Shown: positions 25,566 to 32,836 of the stretch, piece by piece
Numbering within the stretch: the stretch's first letter is position 1
How the letters are laid out: every line of letters begins with the position of its first letter
Assembly (NCBI GenBank): GCA_944376795.1
Contig: CALWDW010000048.1
Span: forward strand, 1-64,000
DNA: 64,000 nt
From: an uncultured Christensenellaceae bacterium
Lineage (GTDB): Bacteria; Bacillota; Clostridia; Christensenellales; UMGS416
Direction: 5' to 3'
Position numbers and translations under genes: made by a program
Notes under the pieces: generated by a model
What the model was told of the DNA's origin: nothing
Seen by the model: the letters and a program-made list of their open reading frames with translations, nothing else
The model's database searches: none

Positions 25566-26285
25566 TTACGACGATTTTTCGTCCGGGCGTGGGTCCTCTT
25601 CCGTATCGGCCTTGCCCGTAATCTGCCGGTAAATGTCCTGCATCCTCTGGTCCAGATCCGCGATGGCGTCGGCGCACTCAGACAGCTGGGTCCGCAGCCG
25701 CTCCGGAACGCGGGTCCGGGTCTTATACCGCAGCTGATGCTCCAAACTGGCCCAGAAATCCATGGCAATGGTGCGGATCTGAATCTCCACCGGTACCAAC
25801 TCCACCCCACGGGACAGAAAGACCGGAATTTTCACAATCAAGTGCAGGCTTCGGTAGCCATTCTCCTTGGGATGGGCGATATAATCCCGGGTACGCACCA
25901 GCGTAATGTCGTTCTGGTTCACCAGGAGGTCGGCAATCCGGTAGATATCCTCAATATAGTTACAGATCACCCGGACGCCCGCCACGTCGGTGAGGTTCTC
26001 CCGCATGGAGGCAGTACTGACCTCTTTTCCCTTTTTGATCAGCTTATCGGCGATGCTGGCCGGACGCTTAAGCCGGTACTCAATATGGTGGATGGGATTG
26101 TGATCGTACCGGACGCTGAATTCCTCGTCCAGGATCTCCAATTTGGTCCGGACCTCCTTAATGGCTGCGCCGTACACCTGGCGCATGTTCATAAAGTCCT
26201 CCAGCATGTCAAGGATATCCGCGTCCCGCAGGCTATCCACCACATCCGGGGTCAAATTGACCTGCATAAATCTTTTGTTTTCCAA
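25566..26285 (-). CDS. Small alarmone synthetase, RelA/SpoT domain (RelP/YwaC-like)
   Basis: 239 residues. Single synthetase domain with no hydrolase, TGS or ACT domain. Key motifs: RPASIADKLIKKG (~75), DVAGVRVICNYIEDIY (~100), DYIAHPKENGYRSLHLIV (~135) and VEIQIRTIAMDFWASLEHQLRYK (~167). From memory these match B. subtilis YwaC/RelP better than YjbM/RelQ. Makes ppGpp/pGpp from ATP and GTP/GDP. Start is TTG at 26285 with AAGGAG 6 bases upstream; the next ATG (codon 7) has no site. Heads a transcript that may continue into glycan genes. Confidence 0.88.
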   Translation of the reverse strand: MENKRFMQVNLTPDVVDSLRDADILDMLEDFMNMRQVYGAAIKEVRTKLEILDEEFSVRYDHNPIHHIEYRLKRPASIADKLIKKGKEVSTASMRENLTDVAGVRVICNYIEDIYRIADLLVNQNDITLVRTRDYIAHPKENGYRSLHLIVKIPVFLSRGVELVPVEIQIRTIAMDFWASLEHQLRYKTRTRVPERLRTQLSECADAIADLDQRMQDIYRQITGKADTEEDPRPDEKSS

Positions 26286-26346
26286 TGGTTACTCCTTCTC
26301 TATAGGGGGAAAGGCCCGCAATCCAAGGAAAGACGATGCGCCGCCC

Positions 26347-26375
26347 TTTGCAAGCCAAGCCCCGCGCGGTATAAT
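26347..26375 (+). promoter_or_regulatory. Probable promoter of ydcF
   Basis: TATAAT at 26370-26375 with a partial -35 (TTTGCA/TTGCAA, spacer 16-17). About 85 bases before the ydcF ATG, in the divergent gap with the alarmone synthetase gene. Confidence 0.5.
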
Positions 26376-26459
26376 GGATCTGCTGCCTAGGGCCGTCCAT
26401 CGGGGAACGAGACGCCGTCTTCATCCCCGGCAGGCCCCGCGGCGCAGGGAGATGCCAAT

Positions 26460-27260
26460 ATGAACGAAACCATTGCCTCGTACATCAACATCCTGGGAGA
26501 ATTCTGCGGCCGGCGGGATATTCCTTCTCTATGTGGTCAAGCTCTCCGTCAGACATACGGCATAGACCAGGCAGATCTTATGGTTCTCTTTGGCGGAAGC
26601 ATCCTCTGCGGCGGAGATCTTCTGGCCTCCGCCATGCAGCAAAGGCTAGCCCAAAGATATGCCATCGTGGGCGGCGCCGGGCACACCACCGACACCCTCC
26701 GCCGGAAGATCCACCAAATGTATCCGCAAATCCAGACGGAAAACGCGGCCGAAGCCATCTGCTTCGCCGCCTATCTGCAGGAACGGTACGGCCTGCGGCC
26801 CGACCTGCTGGAGACCCGCTCCACAAACTGCGGAAACAATATTACCTTCCTGCTGGAGCTGCTTCGGCGGGAGAGAATCGCCCCGCGCAGCATCCTGCTG
26901 ATACAGGACGCCTCCATGCAGCGGCGCATGGATGGGGGCTTCCGCAAGCATTTGGGAACCGGGACGCTGCTCATCAACTACGCCGCCTACCGGGCCCAAG
27001 TGGCCTTCCGAGATGGGCAGCTGGTCTTTGACGGCAAACCCATCCCGGGAATGTGGCCCATGGACCGATACATTACGCTGCTCATGGGAGAAATCCCGCG
27101 GCTTACCGACGACGCCCAAGGCTATGGGCCTCGGGGTCGAGACTTCATTGCCCATGTGGATATCCCTCCGGAGGTACAGGCGGCCTTCGAAGGGCTCTGC
27201 CGCGCCTTTCCCCAAGGCGTGCGGCCGGCCAACGCGGCCTTTGCCTCCCCCGCCGGCTGA
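26460..27260 (+). CDS. ydcF: YdcF family protein (DUF218, ElyC/SanA-like)
   Basis: 266 residues. Closely matches the E. coli YdcF pattern: [12 protein letters not shown] at the N-terminus, [15 protein letters not shown] (~70), [16 protein letters not shown] (~120), [16 protein letters not shown] (~150), and the diagnostic [23 protein letters not shown] (split near ~220-240). No signal peptide or membrane span, unlike other DUF218 proteins such as SanA. E. coli YdcF binds S-adenosylmethionine; the reaction is unknown. Divergent from the alarmone synthetase gene and convergent with the next isomerase gene. Confidence 0.85.
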   Translation: MNETIASYINILGEFCGRRDIPSLCGQALRQTYGIDQADLMVLFGGSILCGGDLLASAMQQRLAQRYAIVGGAGHTTDTLRRKIHQMYPQIQTENAAEAICFAAYLQERYGLRPDLLETRSTNCGNNITFLLELLRRERIAPRSILLIQDASMQRRMDGGFRKHLGTGTLLINYAAYRAQVAFRDGQLVFDGKPIPGMWPMDRYITLLMGEIPRLTDDAQGYGPRGRDFIAHVDIPPEVQAAFEGLCRAFPQGVRPANAAFASPAG

Positions 27261-27268
27261 AAAAGCGC

Positions 27269-28084
27269 CTATCCCTGGATGCGTCCTACCATGTATGTGC
27301 ACATTGCCTTTAAATAGTCCAGTTTGGCCCGCTTGACCGGGGCAGGGCAAAGTCGTTCTCCCGGCACTTCCAGGTTGAACAGGCCCTGGTATCCGATCTC
27401 CGCCAGTCCCCGGATCACGTCCTCCCAGTCCACGTTTCCCCGGCCATAGGGCATCATGTGCTGGTCGCTGGCCCCCTCATTGTCGGCAATGTGCAGGGCC
27501 TGCAGCAGCGGACCGCACCGGCGGATGAACGCCGAAGGACTCTCCTTGTCCGCAGTAAAGTTGAGATGGCCGGTATCCAGGCAGATGCCCAGGTGAGAGG
27601 AACCCACCGCCCGGACGGTCTCCACCAGCCCGGCGCTCATAGGGATGTCACTGCCGGGGAGGTTCTCCAGGCAGATGGACATGTCTGTTCCCTCCAGGTG
27701 GCCGCACAGCTGGGTCAGGGCCTGGCGCCGCACCTGTGCCACCTGCTCCACAGGCGCTCCGGGAATAGATCCGGGATGGAGCACAGCCGCCCGAATCCCC
27801 ATGGCCAAGAAAAGATCCAGCCAGTTCTTGAGGATATCCACCGTCTTCTGGCCGTCACAGAGATTGGCCCGCAGCCACAGATGGCCTTGGGGGAAGGAAA
27901 AGCCCCGCGCATCAGCGTAGGCCCGGAATTCCCGTCCCACCTTCTCGGCAGTTCCCCGCTCCAGCAGCATGAATCCATGCTCGTCCGAGAGCTCCGTGCA
28001 AGAAAAGCCCGCCTCCAGGAAAGCATCCACCATAGCCTCGGGAGAGAGCTCCATGTAATAGCTGGACCAAACAGAGTAACGCAT
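27269..28084 (-). CDS. Sugar phosphate isomerase/epimerase (xylose isomerase-like TIM barrel)
   Basis: 271 residues from the ATG at 28084 (a GTG directly before it at 28087 is equally possible; AAAGGA lies 7-10 bases upstream). TIM-barrel strands with metal-ligand residues: AAVLHPGSIPG, ICLENLPGSD, LGICLDTGHLN, LHIADNEGASDQHMMPYG and FNLEVPGE. Second such enzyme in the window but clearly different from the one at 16433. Substrate unknown. Single gene with its own consensus-like promoter; the 3' end is 8 bases from the convergent ydcF stop. Confidence 0.83.
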   Translation of the reverse strand: MRYSVWSSYYMELSPEAMVDAFLEAGFSCTELSDEHGFMLLERGTAEKVGREFRAYADARGFSFPQGHLWLRANLCDGQKTVDILKNWLDLFLAMGIRAAVLHPGSIPGAPVEQVAQVRRQALTQLCGHLEGTDMSICLENLPGSDIPMSAGLVETVRAVGSSHLGICLDTGHLNFTADKESPSAFIRRCGPLLQALHIADNEGASDQHMMPYGRGNVDWEDVIRGLAEIGYQGLFNLEVPGERLCPAPVKRAKLDYLKAMCTYMVGRIQG

Positions 28085-28115
28085 CACGATATGATCCTTT
28101 CTCGCATTTTTTGGC

Positions 28116-28144
28116 ATCCTATCATGGGTTCTGTCTTTTGTCAA
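28116..28144 (-). promoter_or_regulatory. Sigma-A type promoter of the second sugar isomerase gene
   Basis: Minus strand TTGACA, 17 bases, TAGGAT. About 30 bases before the start codon. Confidence 0.75.
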
Positions 28145-28190
28145 GGGAGGGTCTTCCCTTCTGCGGCCCATCTTTCTCCGGTGCGTTCCA

Positions 28191-28219
28191 TTGTCCGTCC
28201 TCTTCCCCCATGCTATAAT
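28191..28219 (+). promoter_or_regulatory. Sigma-A type promoter of the iron-type ABC importer operon
   Basis: TTGTCC, 17 bases, TATAAT. About 42 bases before the substrate-binding-protein ATG. No clear Fur box seen around it. Confidence 0.7.
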
Positions 28220-28261
28220 GAAATGTATTTTTGTGGCATTGCGCCCGCTTCGGAGGTTGTA

Positions 28262-29215
28262 ATGATTCGTTTTCGCCGCGCCCTTGCGTCCCTGCTTCTC
28301 TGCGTCTTCCTGATCCCGGCCGGATGTGCCGCTCCCCGCAGCGCCCCGCCGGCATCCGCCGTCTCCTTGTCCGACAGCCTGGGCCAAGACGTGGCCGCCC
28401 CTGCAACCCCCGGCAAGGTCGTGGCCCTGTCGGCCTCTCTGGCCGACCTATGGCTCCTCGCCGGAGGGACCCTGGCCGGTATTACCGAGGACGCCGTCAC
28501 CGAACGGGATTTGGGCTGCGATCTGTCCCAGGTGCCCATCATCGGCACCATCAAGGAGCCCAGCACCGAAAAGATTCTCTCCCTCTCCCCTGACTTTGTC
28601 ATCTACTCCCCAGACATCGCCGGACAGGTAGAGGCCGTGGAAATCCTAAAGCAGGCCGGCATCCCCTGTTACGCGGCCATCATCGATACCTTTGCGGAAT
28701 ATCTTAAGGCCCTGCAAGACTTTACCGGTCTCACCGGCCGCAGCGACCTGTATAAGACCTATGGCACCGACCAGCAGGAAGAAATCGCCGCCCTGCTGCA
28801 GGCCGTTCCTCAGGGCGTGCCGCCGCGGGTGCTCTTTCTGCGCGCCGCCTCCTCCTCGGTCAAAGCAAAGGCCGACGGCCACGTGGTCTGTGATATCCTG
28901 GAGGAAGCCGGCGCGGTCAATATCGCCGCCTCGGAGAGCGGTCTTCTGGAGGATCTGAGCTTGGAAGCCATTGTGGCCCAGGATCCGGATTTCATCTTCG
29001 TGGTGACCATGGGCTCGGACACCCAGGCTGCCCTGGACGCCCTGAACGCCTCCTTTGCCGACAGCCCCGTTTGGGGGAACCTCTCGGCGGTCCAAAATGG
29101 CCGCTTTGCCGTCCTTCCCAAGGAGCTCTACCACTACAAACCCAACGCCCAATGGAGTCACGCCTATGCATACCTCCTGGAAATCCTCTACCCCGAAACC
29201 TATGGAGCGGCGTAG
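28262..29215 (+). CDS. ABC transporter substrate-binding lipoprotein (FecB/BtuF-like, iron-siderophore type)
   Basis: 317 residues. Lipoprotein signal LLCVFLIPAGC (Cys ~22). Class III binding-protein features: VVALSASLADLWLLAGG (~58), SLSPDFVIYSPDIAGQ (~110), the long linking helix, and PVWGNLSAVQNGRFAVLP near the C-terminus. Captures a ferric-siderophore, heme or cobalamin-like ligand; which one is not visible. ATG at 28262 has GGAGG 5 bases upstream. First gene of a compact three-gene operon overlapping the permease by 14 bases. Confidence 0.85.
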   Translation: MIRFRRALASLLLCVFLIPAGCAAPRSAPPASAVSLSDSLGQDVAAPATPGKVVALSASLADLWLLAGGTLAGITEDAVTERDLGCDLSQVPIIGTIKEPSTEKILSLSPDFVIYSPDIAGQVEAVEILKQAGIPCYAAIIDTFAEYLKALQDFTGLTGRSDLYKTYGTDQQEEIAALLQAVPQGVPPRVLFLRAASSSVKAKADGHVVCDILEEAGAVNIAASESGLLEDLSLEAIVAQDPDFIFVVTMGSDTQAALDALNASFADSPVWGNLSAVQNGRFAVLPKELYHYKPNAQWSHAYAYLLEILYPETYGAA

Positions 29216-30194
29216 GACCGGCGCCGCAGTCCTATGCCTGGCGGCAGGAACCGTCCTGCTCTTTCTTCTCAGTCTCTCCCTCGGTGCGTCGGGTCTCTCC
29301 CTCGGCGAGGCGGCGGCCTGGCTGCTGGGCCGGGAGGTGTCCGCGCAGACAGCCCAGATCATGGCCTATATTCGTCTGCCGCGGAGCCTGGCCTGTCTCC
29401 TTTGCGGCGGCGCTTTGGCGGTAGCGGGGCTTTTGCTCCAGTCTGCGCTGGGAAATTCCTTGGCCAGTCCCAGTACCATCGGCGTCAACGCGGGCGCTGG
29501 GCTCTTTGCCGTGGCCGCGGCCTGGCTCTTTCCCTACAGCCAAGGGGCCCGAACGGCCGGTGTACTGCTGGGAGCCCTATGCGCCGCCTTCTTTGTCTAT
29601 GCCGTCGCCCACCGTGCCCAGGGTTCCCGGCTAACCATTGTCCTGGCAGGCGTTGCCATCTCCACCCTCATGTCCGCCGGAATCGACGCCATTGTCACCA
29701 TCCGTCCTGAGGCTCTCACCGACCGGGCTGCCTTCACCATCGGGGGGTTCGCTTCGGTCAGCACAGATGCCCTGCTGATGGCCTTGCCCTACATGGCAGC
29801 CGGACTGGCCGGCGCCTTCCTGCTGGCGCCGCGGCTGAATCTATTACTGCTGGGGGATGAGACCGCAGCCTCTCTGGGGGTGGCGGTACGCGCCTGTCGG
29901 TTTTTGTCCATCTTCGGCGCGGCGGCCTTGGCAGCCGGCGCGGTCAGCGTCTGCGGTCTGCTGGGCTTCGTGGGGCTGATGGTTCCCCATATGCTTCGCC
30001 GGGTCACCTTGGATATTCGGGGCCTGGTTCCCCTCTGCGCCCTGGGCGGCAGCGCCCTGGTGCTCCTCTGCGATATCCTGGCCCGGGTGCTCTTTGTCCC
30101 CTATGAGCTGCCTGTGGGCATCCTCCTGTCGGGACTGGGCGGGCCCTTTTTCCTCTTCCTCATCCTCCGCCGGAAAAAAGGAGGAAATCCATGA
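29202..30194 (+). CDS. FecCD-type ABC transporter permease
   Basis: 330 residues, about 9-10 membrane segments. Characteristic FecCD/BtuC stretches: YIRLPRSLACLLCGGALAVAG (split ~55-75), LLQSALGNSLASPSTIGVNAGAG (~78), VLAGVAISTLMSAGIDAI (~145) and the cytosolic coupling loop with GLLGFVGLMVPHMLRR (~255). Start at 29202 chosen for overlap with the upstream gene; no strong ribosome-binding site, so translation is probably coupled, and an in-frame ATG farther upstream is an alternative. Overlaps the ATPase gene by four bases. Confidence 0.88.
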   Translation: MERRRTGAAVLCLAAGTVLLFLLSLSLGASGLSLGEAAAWLLGREVSAQTAQIMAYIRLPRSLACLLCGGALAVAGLLLQSALGNSLASPSTIGVNAGAGLFAVAAAWLFPYSQGARTAGVLLGALCAAFFVYAVAHRAQGSRLTIVLAGVAISTLMSAGIDAIVTIRPEALTDRAAFTIGGFASVSTDALLMALPYMAAGLAGAFLLAPRLNLLLLGDETAASLGVAVRACRFLSIFGAAALAAGAVSVCGLLGFVGLMVPHMLRRVTLDIRGLVPLCALGGSALVLLCDILARVLFVPYELPVGILLSGLGGPFFLFLILRRKKGGNP

Positions 30195-30958
30195 TTCGTC
30201 TCCATCACGTCTCCGCCGGCTATGGGGGTGCGGACAAGCTCCACGACCTATCCTTTGCCATACCCGATCATGGATTTGTGGCGCTGATCGGCCCGAACGG
30301 CTGCGGCAAGTCCACGCTCCTCCGGGTATTGGCCGGTCTGCTGCCCCATCGAGGAGAAATGGATTACCACGGCGTTCCCTTTTCCTCCATGCCGCGAAAC
30401 CTGCGGGCCCGCCGCATCAGCTTCCTGCCCCAGACGCGGAACATTCCCGATATTCCAGCGCGCACCTTGATCGAATACGGCCGGTATCCCCATCTGGGGT
30501 TTTCCAAAAGGCTGAGCCCCGGCGATGATGCGGCCGTGGAGCGGGCCATCGCCCTTTCCGGTGTGTCTTTCCTCTTGGATCGGCCGGTGTCCTCTCTCTC
30601 CGGCGGCGAACGGCAGCGCGTCTATCTGGCCATGCTGCTGGCCCAGGACTGCGAGACCCTGCTGCTGGACGAACCCACCACCTTCTTGGACATTCATGCC
30701 CAATTGGAGGTATTGGAAGCCATCCGCGCCATGCGCACCGGGGGAAAGACCATTGTCGCCGCGCTGCATGACATCCCCCAGGCCTTCTCCTACGCCCAAA
30801 CGGTATGCATACTCCGGGACGGGCGGCTGCAGTACGCCGGATGTCCCCAGGATCCTGCCGCAGCCCGCGCCGTAGAGGAGGTCTTCGGCGTAGGGATCCG
30901 CCGGTGCGGCTTCGAAGGCGGAGCGCTGATGGAATATATGCTGACCCAGGGGAAATGA
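30191..30958 (+). CDS. FecE-type ABC transporter ATP-binding protein
   Basis: 255 residues. Walker A GPNGCGKSTLLRV (~35), Q-loop FLPQTRN (~80), signature SSLSGGERQRVYLAM (~137), Walker B TLLLDEPTTFLD (~157) and H-loop AALHD (~195). Energises the FecCD permease. Starts in the ATGA overlap with the permease. The iron-type assignment rests on the whole operon, not on this subunit alone. Confidence 0.9.
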   Translation: MIRLHHVSAGYGGADKLHDLSFAIPDHGFVALIGPNGCGKSTLLRVLAGLLPHRGEMDYHGVPFSSMPRNLRARRISFLPQTRNIPDIPARTLIEYGRYPHLGFSKRLSPGDDAAVERAIALSGVSFLLDRPVSSLSGGERQRVYLAMLLAQDCETLLLDEPTTFLDIHAQLEVLEAIRAMRTGGKTIVAALHDIPQAFSYAQTVCILRDGRLQYAGCPQDPAAARAVEEVFGVGIRRCGFEGGALMEYMLTQGK

Positions 30959-30977
30959 AAAAGGAACGGTTTTTTTG

Positions 30978-31015
30978 GGGGGAGGGGAACCTTTTGAAAA
31001 AGGTTCCCCTCCCCC
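30978..31015. repeat. Long GC-rich hairpin repeat (REP-like, possible terminator)
   Basis: 18-bp perfect stem GGGGGAGGGGAACCTTTT / AAAAGGTTCCCCTCCCCC with a 2-base loop, 20 bases after the ATPase stop; AAAACTTTTGG follows at ~31031. Intergenic elements of this type (GGGGAACC...GGTTCCCC plus AAAACTTTT) are, as I remember, dispersed in several gut Clostridia genomes. It may also end the ABC operon. Confidence 0.6.
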
Positions 31016-31110
31016 AGCCCCACCCTTCTAAAACTTTTGGAGCAGGATAAGCGAGACTAATAAGGGGCCCATTCTCCTTCCTCGGAATCCCCGTCCAACC
31101 CCATTCTTTT

Positions 31111-31160
31111 CCGGGGGAACCCTTTGAAAAAGATTCCCTCCCGGACCCCACGGGTTTACC
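31111..31160. repeat. Degenerate second copy of the hairpin repeat
   Basis: CCGGGGGAACCCTTTGAAAA then AGATTCCCTCCCGGACCCCA resembles the element at 30978 with several mismatches. Supports a repeat family rather than a one-off terminator. Nothing else is recognisable between 31016 and 31228. Confidence 0.45.
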
Positions 31161-31228
31161 ATAGGCGGCAAAACCCTTCATTGGGCGAGACGCGCCGCAT
31201 ATGCCGCCGCGTTGGCTGAAGAATCAAA

Positions 31229-31260
31229 CAAGGGAACGGCTTTGAACGGCCGTTCCCTTG
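31229..31260 (-). terminator. Terminator of the ileS operon
   Basis: 12-bp perfect stem CAAGGGAACGGC / GCCGTTCCCTTG, 8-base loop, minus-strand continuation TTTGATT. Lies ~50 bases beyond the pseudouridine synthase stop. Confidence 0.7.
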
Positions 31261-31307
31261 CATTTTCCGAGAATTTTCTTCTCATATGGTTTCCGCGGGA
31301 CGGACGC

Positions 31308-31976
31308 CTAGGTATCCTCCCGCGCAAAGAGTTCCCACACACCTCCCTGGGGACGGGCGGAAAAGGTCACCGGCTCCCCGCCCACCGGGTGCGGGAAGGT
31401 CAGGCTCTGGCAAAAGAGGGCAATATCCTGCCCGGGCCGGGCCTGGGGATTGTACCGGGCGTCCCCCCACAGGGGCGTACCTCGGCTGGCCAGCTGAACC
31501 CTTATTTGGTGGGAACGTCCGGTCAAAAGCCTCACCCGGCACAGAGAGAGCCCGTCCCTCCGATCCAGCGGCGTAAGCACCAAAGCGGCATCCTTAGCCC
31601 CCGGCGTCCCCTCCGGCACGACCCGGCTGGTATTGGAGGCGGCATCCTTGCGGAGCCAGTCCTCATAGCGGCCCTCCGGAGGTGCGCCGCAGGCAACGCA
31701 GAGGTATTCCTTGTCCATCCATCCCCGGCGCACCGCGTCGCTCAGTCGCGCGGCAGCCTTGGACGTGCGGGCAAAGACCATCACCCCGCCCACTGGCCTG
31801 TCCAGACGATGCACCAGGCCCAGATACACCGCGCCAGGTTTGTGGTATTTTTCGGCAATATAGGCTTTCAAAAGAGTCAGAAGATCCGGATCACGGCTGG
31901 CGTCCGCCTGCACCGGGATGCCGGCAGGCTTCACCACCACCAGCAGATGGTTATCCTCATAGAGTACAGAAATCAC
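31308..31976 (-). CDS. RluA family pseudouridine synthase (short form)
   Basis: 222 residues from a GTG at 31976. VLYEDNHLLVVVKPAGIPVQ at the N-terminus, the catalytic-Asp motif VHRLDRPVGGVMVFAR (~60), then CRVRLLTGRSHQIRVQLA (~160) and LWGDARYN (~182). No S4 domain. Modifies uridine in rRNA or tRNA; the target site is unknown. The GTG overlaps the stop of the methyltransferase gene as GTGA. Together with ileS and the methyltransferase it forms a translation-related operon. Confidence 0.88.
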   Translation of the reverse strand: MISVLYEDNHLLVVVKPAGIPVQADASRDPDLLTLLKAYIAEKYHKPGAVYLGLVHRLDRPVGGVMVFARTSKAAARLSDAVRRGWMDKEYLCVACGAPPEGRYEDWLRKDAASNTSRVVPEGTPGAKDAALVLTPLDRRDGLSLCRVRLLTGRSHQIRVQLASRGTPLWGDARYNPQARPGQDIALFCQSLTFPHPVGGEPVTFSARPQGGVWELFAREDT

Positions 31977-32836
31977 GGCTGCCACCGTCCCGACGCGCCG
32001 CAGGGGAGCACCAGGCCGCGGGCCAGGATGGGCAGCCCCACCTCGTCGCTTGCCACCTGTCCGCCGCACTTCTCCGCGACGGTGAGGGAGAGCAGGTTGC
32101 GGAGCACCGCCGGCTGCAGGCCGGTGGTGTAGCTGTTGATGAGGAAGAAGGCCGGGGAAGGATCCAGCACCTCCAAGCACGCCTGGAGCAGTTCAAAGAT
32201 CTTGTCCTCCATCCGCCACATCTCCCCATCGGGGCCGCGGCCGTAGCTGGGAGGATCCATGATGATCCCCTGGTAGAGATGCCCGCGGCGGGCCTCCCGG
32301 CGGACAAATTTCAGGCAGTCCTCCACGATGAAGCGCACCGGGCGCTGGGCCAGGCCGTTGAGGGCTACGTTCTCCTTGGCCCAGGCGGTCATGCCCTTGC
32401 TGGCGTCCACATGCACCACCTGCGCGCCCTCCATCATACAGGCCACCGTGGCCCCGCCAGTGTAGGCAAAAAGGTTCAGCACCTGGCAGGGTTTGCCATA
32501 GGCGCGGATACGCTGCCGCACCCAGCGCCAGTTCACCGCCTGTTCGGGAAAGAGCCCGGTATGCTTGAAGCCCATGGGCCCCACATGGAACCGCATATCG
32601 TCGAAACCAATCTGCCAACGCTCCGGGAGCTTCCGAAAGACCTCCCAGGAGCCGCCGCCTTCCCGGCTGCGGTGGTAGTGGCCGGCCAGGTCCGGGGTAC
32701 GGGCCAGATCCCCTGCGGGGCTCCAAATGGCCTGGGGATCGGGGCGCAGGAGGAGGGCCTCCCCCCAGCGCTCCAGTTTCTCCCCATTCCCCGCGTCCAG
32801 CACGGCAAAATCCCGCCAGCCGTCCGCCAGCCACAT
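31973..32836 (-). CDS. Class I SAM-dependent methyltransferase (RlmI-like rRNA type)
   Basis: 287 residues. GPMGFKHTGLFPEQAVNW (~90) is characteristic of the family, followed by the SAM-binding loop VLNLFAYTGGATVACMMEGA (~122) and catalytic-region DPPSYGRGPDGEMW (~195). Relatives include 23S rRNA m5C1962 methyltransferase RlmI, though this protein is shorter and lacks the PUA domain, so the substrate is not certain. Starts in an ATGA overlap with the ileS stop. Confidence 0.85.
   Translation of the reverse strand: MWLADGWRDFAVLDAGNGEKLERWGEALLLRPDPQAIWSPAGDLARTPDLAGHYHRSREGGGSWEVFRKLPERWQIGFDDMRFHVGPMGFKHTGLFPEQAVNWRWVRQRIRAYGKPCQVLNLFAYTGGATVACMMEGAQVVHVDASKGMTAWAKENVALNGLAQRPVRFIVEDCLKFVRREARRGHLYQGIIMDPPSYGRGPDGEMWRMEDKIFELLQACLEVLDPSPAFFLINSYTTGLQPAVLRNLLSLTVAEKCGGQVASDEVGLPILARGLVLPCGASGRWQP

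Noticed and set aside
28191..28262. Fur box at the iron-type ABC promoter
   Set aside because: No palindrome close to the Fur consensus was found.
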